Of a DNA stretch of 24,739 nucleotides, positions 7,507 through 14,800 are shown piece by piece; the stretch's first letter is position 1, and each line of letters opens with the position of its first letter. The DNA is from a virus. The stretch lies in the IMG/VR virus record IMGVR_UViG_3300045257_000038, positions 1 through 24,739 of that record, one strand, 5' to 3'. Made by a program: the position numbers and the translations under genes. The notes under the pieces are model-generated. The model was not told the origin of the DNA, did not search any database, and saw only the letters and a list, made by a program, of their open reading frames with translations.

Positions 7507-8435
7507 GTTTGCTCAAGGTCGAATGCAACCCCCATACGTCCTGCGGATATCACCGTCTCGCATTGCCGTTCTCGTTGCTTGAATGCGAGCCGAAGGTGCC
7601 GATTTTCGTATTCAATCGATTGCCGGAATGTGCGCCTCGGGGGCTCGAGGCGCTGCGCGCGAAAGATATCAAGATCATCATGGATATCGACGATTATTGG
7701 GCATTGCCCGATACGCATTATCTCTATCCGAATTACATGAGCGAGATGACCAGCGTGCGGATTCGCATGAGCCTCGAGCGCGCGGATCTTGTGATGGCCA
7801 CAAATTCCTACCTTGCCGATAGGGTGCGCCCGGTCAACAAGAACATCGTCATCGTGCCGAACGCGTTGCCGTTCGATCTCGGGCAGTTCAAGCCGGGGCC
7901 GTCCGTGAGCGATTGCAGTTTCGTCTACGCGGCCGGGCCGAGCCATTACGAGGACATCGCCAGCGTGCGAGAGCAACTCGATGCGCCCGACGTGACCCTG
8001 GCCGGCGTGGACTTCAATCATCCCGAGTGGAAGCGCATCATCGAGCTCGTGCCGAACGCGCGCACGACCGGCGTGCGGCCGATTGGGGATTACATGCAAG
8101 CGTATGACCGGCATTCCGTCGCGCTCGGGCCGCTGATCGATACGCCATTCAATCGCTGCAAGTCGAATCTCAAGATGCTCGAGGCCGGCGCGCGCAATCT
8201 GCCGTTCATCGCATCGCGCAATTCGCCCTACCACTACGACGATCCGCTTGTCGGTCATTGCGGCGTGTTGCTCGCGGGAGACCTGGATGAATGGTCTACG
8301 TGGATGGATACGTTGCGTCTCGATCGGAATTTCCGCGAGCGTGTCGGCGTCGAGCTCGGTCAGTACGTGCGTGAGCGTTTCCAACTCGCCGATGCGAATC
8401 TCATCCGCAAGCAAATCATCGAGAGCTTCCAATGA
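7503..8435 (+). CDS. Glycosyltransferase-like protein (GT-B, GT4-like)
   Basis: A 310-residue protein with the outline of a GT-B glycosyltransferase. The N-terminal half has KIIMDIDDYWALP (residues 58-69), then SLERADLVMATNSYLADRV (90-108) and IVIVPNALP (115-123), which are the linker motifs before the second Rossmann domain in GT4 enzymes. The C-terminal half shows FVYAAGPSHYED (140-151) and FNRCKSNLKMLEAGARNLP (216-234), equivalent to the donor-binding K...E...A.G.P segment. It starts in an ATGA overlap with the GT-A gene and ends in an ATGA overlap with the third enzyme. Length is slightly short for GT4 (usually about 350-400). Donor and acceptor cannot be read from the sequence. Confidence 0.82.
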   Translation: MSLLKVECNPHTSCGYHRLALPFSLLECEPKVPIFVFNRLPECAPRGLEALRAKDIKIIMDIDDYWALPDTHYLYPNYMSEMTSVRIRMSLERADLVMATNSYLADRVRPVNKNIVIVPNALPFDLGQFKPGPSVSDCSFVYAAGPSHYEDIASVREQLDAPDVTLAGVDFNHPEWKRIIELVPNARTTGVRPIGDYMQAYDRHSVALGPLIDTPFNRCKSNLKMLEAGARNLPFIASRNSPYHYDDPLVGHCGVLLAGDLDEWSTWMDTLRLDRNFRERVGVELGQYVRERFQLADANLIRKQIIESFQ

Positions 8436-8977
8436 TCCATTACGTCGTTCCGTGGAAAACCGGCAACATCGGCGGCGGGATCAACGATGCGATTGCGGCC
8501 ATCGCGCCGGGGCGCAACGATTGGATTTGCGTTCGCGATGGCGACACGATGTTCCTGACTAGCCAATGGGGGCGGCACATCGAACAGATTGTCGACAAGG
8601 CCATGCTCGAGAGCTATGAGCTCGTCGGGTGCATGACTAATCGATTGCGCGCAGCGTACCAACTGCATCTCGGCTACCTTGACGATGACCCCGCCATTGG
8701 CAATCACGTTCAAATTGCGAATTGGCGTGGGAACGAATTTGGCGCCAATATCGAGGAAATTCCGACAGGCCCGATCGCCGGCATGTTCATGCTGTTCCCG
8801 CGGCGGGTATGGGAACGCGAGCCGTTCGCCGAGCGGTCGATTTACTTCGACCAGGAGTTTACGGCAAGCGTCCGTCGCAGCGGGGGCAAAGTTGGGGTAG
8901 CATTGGGCCTGTACCTGTTTCATCTCTACCGTTGGGGCAAGGCTGACCCGTTCGGATCAAAGGATCACCTGACATGA
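8432..8977 (+). CDS. Glycosyltransferase-like protein (GT2-like, short)
   Basis: A 181-residue protein resembling a compact GT-A transferase. WICVRDGDTMFL (31-42) carries the DxD-type D36-G-D38. GPIAGMFMLFPRRVWE (113-128) resembles the G...G..ML..R..W acceptor-loop segment, FDQEF (139-143) may provide the catalytic base, and H164 in YLFHLYRWG could be the late metal-ligand histidine of this class. The N-terminus IHYVVPWKTGNIGGGIND resembles the first strand and loop of phage and capsule GT2-like enzymes. It overlaps its neighbours by ATGA on both sides, the downstream neighbour being the head-tail connector, so this accessory block has no transcriptional boundary at its right end. Confidence 0.75.
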   Translation: MIHYVVPWKTGNIGGGINDAIAAIAPGRNDWICVRDGDTMFLTSQWGRHIEQIVDKAMLESYELVGCMTNRLRAAYQLHLGYLDDDPAIGNHVQIANWRGNEFGANIEEIPTGPIAGMFMLFPRRVWEREPFAERSIYFDQEFTASVRRSGGKVGVALGLYLFHLYRWGKADPFGSKDHLT

Positions 8978-9504
8978 CGAGCATGGTCACGCTGGCGCAG
9001 GTCAAAGCACAGTCGCGTATTCTGCAGAATGCTGAGGATGGGCTCTTGCAGGGCTATGTCGACGCGGCCGAGCTTCATGCGCAGAAATATCTCAATCGCA
9101 ACGTGTACGCGGACAAGGCGGCCTGGGACGCGGATCGCGTCAAGTTGACCGACAGTACCGCGAAAGATGCGCAGGACGCCTACAATGCCGCAATGGCGGC
9201 GATTGGCGTTGCGCCGCCGCAGGCATTCGGATTCGACGCATTCGGCAATCCGATCGTGCCGCCGTTTCAAGATACGTTTGCTGCGCAGGTTGCGCTTGAG
9301 GATTTCCTCACAGTGCAGAATATGCTCAATCGTATCCTCTACGGCATGATCGTTACGCCGACATTCGTGCAGGCCGTCGTTCTGATCGTCGCAAGTTGGT
9401 ACGTTAATCGCGAGACGACGATCACCGAGCTCGGCGACGCGATCGAGTTGCCCTGGGGCGCCAAGGCGTTGCTCGATTTCGACCGTCGGCAAATGGGGGC
9501 TTAA
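8974..9504 (+). CDS. Head-tail connector (gp6-like)
   Basis: Probable ring protein of 176 residues that docks under the portal, like HK97 gp6. The N-terminal VTLAQVKAQSRI with DGLLQGYVDAAELHAQKYLNR is the typical opening of this helical family. The C-terminal FVQAVVLIVASWYVNRE followed by ELPWGAKALLDFDR is the typical closing part. Between them, residues about 50-100 form an Ala/Asp-rich insertion (KLTDSTAKDAQDAYNAAMAA and the GFDAFGNPIVPPFQ loop), making the protein longer than the usual 100 or so residues. The start is an ATGA overlap with the upstream glycosyltransferase. The stop TAA is immediately followed by the ATG of the adaptor gene. Confidence 0.87.
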   Translation: MTSMVTLAQVKAQSRILQNAEDGLLQGYVDAAELHAQKYLNRNVYADKAAWDADRVKLTDSTAKDAQDAYNAAMAAIGVAPPQAFGFDAFGNPIVPPFQDTFAAQVALEDFLTVQNMLNRILYGMIVTPTFVQAVVLIVASWYVNRETTITELGDAIELPWGAKALLDFDRRQMGA

Positions 9505-9873
9505 ATGCGCCGTCGTGGCCGCTATCGTCATCTCATCACGCTACAGAAAACCGTCACGTCGGGGACCGACGCGTTCGGTGCTCCGATCAAGGCATGGCAG
9601 ACGGTTAACCCGGTCTGGGCGGATATCTCGCCGGCCAGCATGACGTCGGCACGCGGCGCGGAATTGCGCGTGCTTGATGCGGCGGTCTATGGGCTTGATC
9701 CAGTCATCGTGACGTTTCAGCCATATCCGGGCGTCAAGATCGACTGGCGTTTTCTCTACTACAACGATTTCTCTGATTTCATCGAAACCTATGAGATCAA
9801 GGCGGTGCGGGAGACCAATGCGGACGATGAAATGTCGTTCATCGCGGCGCGCGTTCTGACGGGGACGACGTGA
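9505..9873 (+). CDS. Head-tail adaptor (phage H-T joining protein)
   Basis: A 122-residue stopper/adaptor protein of the head-tail joining family (SPP1 gp16/HK97 gp7-like). The usual beginning is present: a basic N-terminus (MRRRGRYRH) followed by ITLQKTVTSGTDAFGAPIKAWQTV and VWADISPAS, then GAELRV. The end has the IETYEIKAVRETN strand. It starts directly after the connector stop with no spacer and ends in a GTGA overlap with the gp10-like gene. It is expected to close the head after packaging and to receive the preassembled tail. Confidence 0.87.
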   Translation: MRRRGRYRHLITLQKTVTSGTDAFGAPIKAWQTVNPVWADISPASMTSARGAELRVLDAAVYGLDPVIVTFQPYPGVKIDWRFLYYNDFSDFIETYEIKAVRETNADDEMSFIAARVLTGTT

Positions 9874-10268
9874 TGCAGGGCTTCGACTTTACGACGCCAG
9901 GCCTTGCCGGGTTCGAGCAAAAGCTCATCGAGCTCGGGACCAACGGCGCCCGTCGGGTCGGTCGCGCGGCATTGCGCCAGTCAACCAACGTGGTCATGCG
10001 GGAGACGCGCTTGCTTGCGCGTCGGCGCACGGGTTTGTTGATCCGCTCGATCCAGACGCGCGATCGCGGCATCCGCGGCGACACGATCTATTTCTCGGTA
10101 AGCGTCATGCAACGCGCGTTCTACGGCAAGTTCCTCGAGTTCGGCACGTCGCGGATGCCAGCGTACCCGTTCATGCGCCCGGCCGCCGAGAACACGGCCG
10201 TCGAGTCGGTCGAGGTTCTCGCGCTCAATCTTGGCTCGGGCCTGGCCGCCGAATGGAGCAAGCCATGA
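9870..10268 (+). CDS. Tail component, HK97 gp10-like
   Basis: A 132-residue protein of the HK97 gp10 family, which forms part of the tail-to-head interface. Family features are GLAGFEQKLIELG near the N-terminus, LARRRTGLLIRSIQT in the middle, YGKFLEFGTSRMPAYPFMRPA towards the C-terminus (the E-F-G-T ... P-A-x-P-F-M-R-P signature), and a final helix. Two starts are possible: GTG at 9870, which overlaps the previous stop as GTGA, or the ATG immediately after it at 9873; the product differs by one residue. It shares an ATGA overlap with the following tail-completion gene. Confidence 0.9.
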   Translation: MMQGFDFTTPGLAGFEQKLIELGTNGARRVGRAALRQSTNVVMRETRLLARRRTGLLIRSIQTRDRGIRGDTIYFSVSVMQRAFYGKFLEFGTSRMPAYPFMRPAAENTAVESVEVLALNLGSGLAAEWSKP

Positions 10269-10606
10269 GCTTGATCGCTGAACAGATCCCCGTCGCGCTC
10301 AATGGGATCGGTTGCCCGGTGACGCCGTGGGCATCGGCTGACCGGAACGCGGTTCCGCGCATCGGTTTTCATCTTGTGGCGGGCGGCGACAACGGCAATC
10401 TCAAGGGGGCCGGGCCAACCCGCGCCCGGTATCAGATCGATTGCTACGCGCGCTCTCAGGCCGCCGCCAGTGGACTTGCGGCGTCGGCAAAGGTAGCATT
10501 GCGAGCGGGGATGACTATTGGTCAGATCACCGACAATCCCGACAACTTCGAAGCGGACATAGAGCTTTACACGGCGAGCTTCGATATCGCAGCATGGGCT
10601 CCATAA
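10265..10606 (+). CDS. Tail completion protein (DUF3168-like)
   Basis: Probable tail-completion/terminator protein of 113 residues, the gpU/gp17-like ring that ends tail tube growth. The order of features fits DUF3168: an N-terminal helix, a P-R-I-x-F-H strand (VPRIGFHLVAGG), RARYQIDCYARSQAAASGLAASAKVALRA in the centre, and the closing ELYTASFDIAAW strand. The ATG at 10265 has GGAG six bases upstream (10255-10258) and overlaps the gp10-like stop as ATGA. The in-frame ATG at 10253 would lie inside the previous gene and is less likely. The tail tube gene follows after an 17-base gap. Confidence 0.8.
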   Translation: MSLIAEQIPVALNGIGCPVTPWASADRNAVPRIGFHLVAGGDNGNLKGAGPTRARYQIDCYARSQAAASGLAASAKVALRAGMTIGQITDNPDNFEADIELYTASFDIAAWAP

Positions 10607-10623
10607 CTTCCGAGGGTCATCCA

Positions 10624-11151
10624 ATGAAAATCTCCAAGCGCTTGAACCTGATCGCGGCCGCGTTGGCGGTTGCATTGGGCAATGCCGTCGACTGGCTTCG
10701 CGGCAGCACCACGACTCGCCATTACGGCATGCGCTACGGTTTCAAGAATGCCGCCGTGAGTACCCAGGAGTTCCAACTCGACGTTTCGCTCGACGATGGA
10801 GCGACCTGGACCGAGATCAAGCAGATTACCGATATCGTCGACCCGACCGGCGAAGCCGCCGACCTGGATGCGAGCAATCTCAAGAGTCCCGGCGTCAAGG
10901 AATACATCGCCGGCCTGCGCGACAGTGCATCCGTGAACATCACGGGGCAGCGCGTGCGTGCCGATGCGGGGCAGAACATTCTCCGCGACAATCAGGGCGT
11001 CGTCGCCAAGTTCAAGAACACCTACAGCGACGGCGAAGTGCTGACCTATTCCGCGACGATCAAGAGCTTCCGCATCACGGGCGGCACCGATGCCGTGATG
11101 ATGTTCACGTCCGCGATCCGCGGCAGCGCGAACACCTGGACCACGACCTAA
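10624..11151 (+). CDS. Major tail tube protein
   Basis: Major tail protein of 175 residues that stacks as rings to form the tube. The core from about residue 42 is typical: EFQLDVSLDDGATWTEIKQI, DPTGEAADLDASNLKSPGVK (the P-x-G-x-A-D-D/L-D-A-S-N signature), ASVNITGQRVRADAGQN, and ITGGTDAVMMFTSAIR at the end. The ATG at 10624 has GAGG at 10612-10615 eight bases upstream; the longer open frame back to 10441 overlaps another gene and is rejected. The first 40 residues are odd: a basic start then a hydrophobic run (LNLIAAALAVALG, residues 7-19) that looks like a signal or membrane segment, not expected for a cytoplasmic virion protein. A terminator follows the stop. Confidence 0.9.
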   Translation: MKISKRLNLIAAALAVALGNAVDWLRGSTTTRHYGMRYGFKNAAVSTQEFQLDVSLDDGATWTEIKQITDIVDPTGEAADLDASNLKSPGVKEYIAGLRDSASVNITGQRVRADAGQNILRDNQGVVAKFKNTYSDGEVLTYSATIKSFRITGGTDAVMMFTSAIRGSANTWTTT

Positions 11152-11180
11152 GCGTCGCCCCGCGGCGCGGCGCTTTAGCC

Positions 11181-11217
11181 CCCTCGAGTGTTCATCCCCT
11201 GGACGCTCGAGGGTTTT
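11181..11217 (+). terminator. Rho-independent terminator after tail tube gene
   Basis: A perfect 8-pair stem (11181-11188 with 11206-11213) that extends inward by five more pairs, two of them G-T wobbles, closed by a seven-base loop, and followed by TTTT (11214-11217). It terminates + strand transcripts after the abundant tail tube gene and probably lowers expression of the chaperone and tape measure genes. The next ribosome binding site, AGGAG at 11225-11229, lies just beyond it. No clear promoter is seen in the gap. Confidence 0.85.
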
Positions 11218-11235
11218 CTCAACTAGGAGCATTTC

Positions 11236-11613
11236 ATGCTTTGCCTGAATCGCGATCAGATCCTCGCCGCAACCGATCTCAAATCCGAGCCTGTCGAGAC
11301 GCCCGAATGGGGTGAGGGTTCCGGGGTTTTCGTCCGGTCCCTGACCGCGGTCGAGCGCGACACGTGGGACAAGCGCGAATACGGCAGCACCAAGCCGGAG
11401 ATGATCGGCTACAAGGCGCGGTTTTGCGTTCTGGCAATGGTGAACGAGGGCGGTACGCGCCTGTTCGCCGACGCGGACGCCGATGCGCTCGCCAAGAAAT
11501 CAGCCGGCGTCATCGAGCGCGTGTTTACCGTCGCAGCAAAGTTGAACGGCTTGCTTGCGAACAACTCGGCAGATATCGAAAAAAACTCAGAGGCCGTCCC
11601 CTCGCCCGAGTAA
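11236..11613 (+). CDS. Tail assembly chaperone gpG-like
   Basis: A 125-residue tail assembly chaperone in the position of lambda gpG. The start has AGGAG six bases upstream (11225-11229). The content matches the family: PEWGEGSGVFVRSLTAVERD near the N-terminus, KARFCVLAMVNEGG in the centre, and a helix ending ERVFTVAAKLNGL. The C-terminal NNSADIEKNSEAVPSPE is flexible and contains the slippery heptamer used for the -1 shift that makes the longer form. gpG and gpGT coat the tape measure protein and recruit tail tube subunits. The tape measure gene directly downstream supports the call. Confidence 0.87.
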   Translation: MLCLNRDQILAATDLKSEPVETPEWGEGSGVFVRSLTAVERDTWDKREYGSTKPEMIGYKARFCVLAMVNEGGTRLFADADADALAKKSAGVIERVFTVAAKLNGLLANNSADIEKNSEAVPSPE

Positions 11614-11840
11614 TCTGGCGATTGGCGTGGCGGCTGGGATACCCACATCCTGATTTGATGTTGCCCCAATTGACGGCTCTCCAACTTGCGGAGATGATTG
11701 CATACGAGCGCATCGATCAGGTTCCGGTAAGCCCCGAGGAAAAAGCGGCACAGGCGGCGGCAACCGCAGCAGAGTTCAGGGCCGAAAAGAGCGACAAGAT
11801 CAAGGAGCTTTTCCGCAAGAAAGGTTTTAGCCGAGGATAG
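11236..11840 (+). CDS. Frameshifted tail chaperone gpGT-like fusion
   Basis: A -1 ribosomal frameshift at 11580-11586 would produce a 201-residue fusion: 117 residues of gpG read in frame to the AAC codon, then 84 residues from 11586 in the -1 frame. The T part is well formed (VIWRLAWRLGYPHPDLMLP, then LTALQLAEMIAYERIDQVPV and a charged C-terminal helix ending ELFRKKGFSRG) and has no good start of its own, which also argues for frameshifting. In lambda a comparable shift yields a small fraction of gpGT, and the T domain contacts tail tube subunits while G binds the tape measure. The stop TAG ends three bases before the tape measure ATG. Confidence 0.85.
11580..11586 (+). other. -1 frameshift slippery site A AAA AAC
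   Basis: The zero-frame codons are GAA AAA AAC, giving the X XXY YYZ heptamer A AAA AAC. After a one-base back-slip both tRNAs re-pair on AAA AAA, and reading continues at 11586 into the T frame, which stays open to 11840. The zero frame stops 25 bases later at 11611-11613. Position, sequence and downstream protein all match tail chaperone frameshift sites in other phages. Confidence 0.87.
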
Positions 11841-11843
11841 AAC

Positions 11844-14800
11844 ATGACGACTGCCGCAACCCTCGACACCAATCTGACGCTCAATTCAACCGCGTTCCGG
11901 CAGGGCATGATCCAGGCCGCGAACACGGCCAACGCCTCGCTCAAGAGTATCCAGGCGCAGGCGCAGCAAACCGCAACGATCCTTGGCACGCTCAACAAGG
12001 CGGCCGCCGCGTTCGGCTCGTTCGAATTGCTCAAGGCGGGCATCGGCTCGCTCATCGACGCACAGGTCAAGCTGCAGTCGATTCAATATACGTTGCTCTC
12101 GGCAACCGGCAACGCGATCGCGGCCGGCGAGTCGATGGCGTTCCTGCGCGACGAATCCGAAAAGCTCGGCCTCTCGCTGCCCGATACGGCTGAGGGTTTT
12201 GCGCGCCTGGCCGCTGCGGCGTCCGCAAGCGGCGTGAGCATGACGGCGCAGCAAGGCCTCTTTGACGCGTTCGCCAAGGCCTCGAGCACGTTGCATTTGA
12301 GCACGGCGCAATCAGGTCGCGCATTGCTCGCACTGCAAGAAATGTTCTCGCGCGGCACGATCACGGCGCGGCAACTCAATCAGCAACTCGGTCAAGCGGT
12401 CCCCGGTTCTGCGGTGCGATTCCAGCAGGCCGTCATGGCGATGACCAAGGGCACGGATCTGCAAGGCAAGTCGTTCGAGCAATTGCTCAAGGGCGGCAAG
12501 CTCATCACCACGCAATTCCTGCCGGCGTTGACGCAAGCATTGCAGGCGTCGGGCAGCGGTTGGGAGCAAGCGTCGCAAGGCTTGAACGCCAATCTCAATC
12601 GGCTCTCGACGGCCTGGTTCAATCTCAAGACGGAATTGAGCGGCGGCCTGTTCAGCGACACGCTCTCGAGCGGCGCCGCGTTGCTCGCGCAAAATTTGAA
12701 CAAGGTCGCGGGGGCTATTCAGCTCGTCGCTGCGGTTGCTGCCGCGCGCGGACTCGCGTCGATTGGGCAGGCCATCGCTCGGCCGGTGCAATCCGCAATT
12801 GGCGATCAGATTCTCGCTTCGACGCGCGCGGATATTGGAGTCTCGCAAGCCCAGAGCGCGGCGCAGGCGACAGCGGCATATCAGGCCGAGGCGCAATCGT
12901 TGCTTGATGTCGATGCGCGCACGCTGCAATTTATCCGCGATCAAAAGATTCTGGCGTTGCAGGCTCGCAAGACTGCGGCACAATTGTTCGAGCAAGCGGC
13001 GCAACAGGATCTCGTCGCGCGGCAGAACGTCGCGCGGATCGGCGGCGGCGCGACGCTCTCGAGCAACATTGCCTATTCCGCCGAGCAAACGGCCGCAGCC
13101 GTCGCGGCACAAGCCAAGTTGACGGCTGCGCAAAAAGCATTCAACGAGACTTCGGCGCGGGCAGCGGGGCTGCTGCGTCAGGAGCAAGAGGCCTCTGTCG
13201 CGCTCTCTGCGAGCCGGGCTGTGCTCACGGACGCCACGGAGACCGCAACGGCCGCTACTGTCGCCCTGACGGAAGCGCAGGGTGTGCAGGCGGCTACGGC
13301 GGCATTCAGCGGCCTTGGCGCGACGATCGGCCGGGCAGCGAGCTCGTTGGGTTCGTTCGTGCTTGGTCTCGTGGGCGGACCGTGGGGAGCGGCAGTGCTT
13401 GCCGTGGGCGGTCTCGCCTACGCATTCGAGTCGGCAAAGTCGTCGGCCGAGCATCTTGAGATTCAGACGAAAGAGAACGCAAAGGCCGTCGAGGACCTTA
13501 TAAAGCAAGCTTACGATTTGCAGATCGCGTTCAAGCAAGTCGGCAATCTCGAATCGTTCTCCAAGCTGCAGGATTCCGCCGATTCCCTCGGCGCTGCGTT
13601 GCTGAAAAATACGCAGGATCTTGCCGCGGCGCAGCAGCATCTCTCCGACGTTTCCGCCGCAGCCTCGAGCGACGGCAAAGCGACGGGCACGTCCTGGACG
13701 AATCTCACGGGAGTCTACAAAGCGGCGAAAGATGCCGTCGATCAACTGACTGCAGAGAATGTCGCGCTCTCGGCGGCCTACGGAACCGCAGCGGGAGCTC
13801 AAGTTCAGGCTTATGGGTCGAGCTGGGATGGTGTCCGCGCGATCTTCAACAATATGGCGCTCTCGATTGACGGCGTGACTAGCGCATTCAATCGACTTGG
13901 CCCGGCGATGAATCAGGCCGCAGCCGCGCAATCGGGCATCGACGCTGCGAGTGCGAAAGCCAACACGCTTTTAACCGAGATGGAAGCAAATGCCGAGGCG
14001 TCGGCGAAGCGCTTGCGGCAAAAGGATATGAACCCCGCGCAGATTGCGGCCGACAACCTTGTGCAATTCATGTCGACGATGGCGAAAGCGGGACGCGTGG
14101 CGAGTCAGGATCAAGTCGCGACGGGGCTCGCCGACATTGCGCACCAGCAAGGAATTCTCGCTGACGCTGCAGCCAAGAAAGCCGCCGAGGCCGCCGAGGC
14201 TGCCGCAAAGGCGCGCGCGCGTGAAGCGGCGGATCTCCTGGTATCGCAGCAGGGAGAGCTCGCAGCCGCGCAGGCGCAGCTTGAACAGACGGACAAGATG
14301 GTGCCGGCGCAAAAGCAACTCAACGAGGAATTGGGCGGCGGCGTCAAAGCATACAACGGCATGACCGACGCGCAGAAAGCACTCTCGCGCGCGACGCTCG
14401 AGCAGGCCGCCGCGTTGCAGGAACAATTCATCGCAAACGAGAAAGCGCGCAAGTCGGCCGAAGCCTACGCCGCGATGAAAGAGAATCTCGATCGCATACT
14501 CGAGAATTCCCGGCAACAGATCGCGGACGATCTCGCGGCGTTGCAGGGGCAAGGCGCGCAAGAGACCGCCGACGCACGTGCAACTGAGGCGTTCCGTCGC
14601 AGCTATACCGAGCGGCAGCGGCTCATCGACAAGAACAAGGAATTGACCGAAGCCGCTGCGGCCGAGGCGACTGCGGACAACAAGAAAGAGCTCGATCAAC
14701 AACTCACGGATTATCAGGATTTTATCAAGGCGCGCGCGACGGCAGAATACAATGCGATGGGCGGTCTGAAAACCGCGATCGCGGATTTCATCGAGGCGCA

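Noticed and set aside
7476-8432. - strand open frame (318 codons) exactly opposite the GT4-like gene
   Set aside because: Same-extent shadow; His/Arg/Ile-rich low-complexity character and no motif, while the + frame shows glycosyltransferase motifs and start/stop coupling.
10441-10623. N-terminal extension of the tail tube frame
   Set aside because: Overlaps the tail-completion gene; the ATG at 10624 has a proper ribosome binding site.
11364-11585. Separate gene for the T frame starting upstream of the slippery site
   Set aside because: The upstream part overlaps gpG out of frame and is Arg-rich; the T domain is only meaningful after the frameshift point.
12312-13931. Long - strand open frame (539 codons) opposite the tape measure gene
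   Set aside because: Arg/Cys/Leu-rich shadow typical of high-GC coding DNA; the + strand tape measure protein is convincing and the - frame has no recognisable domain.
14185-14220. Short GCC-GAG-GCC repeat in the tape measure gene
   Set aside because: It encodes an Ala/Glu helix and follows codon use; not a DNA repeat or CRISPR-like element.
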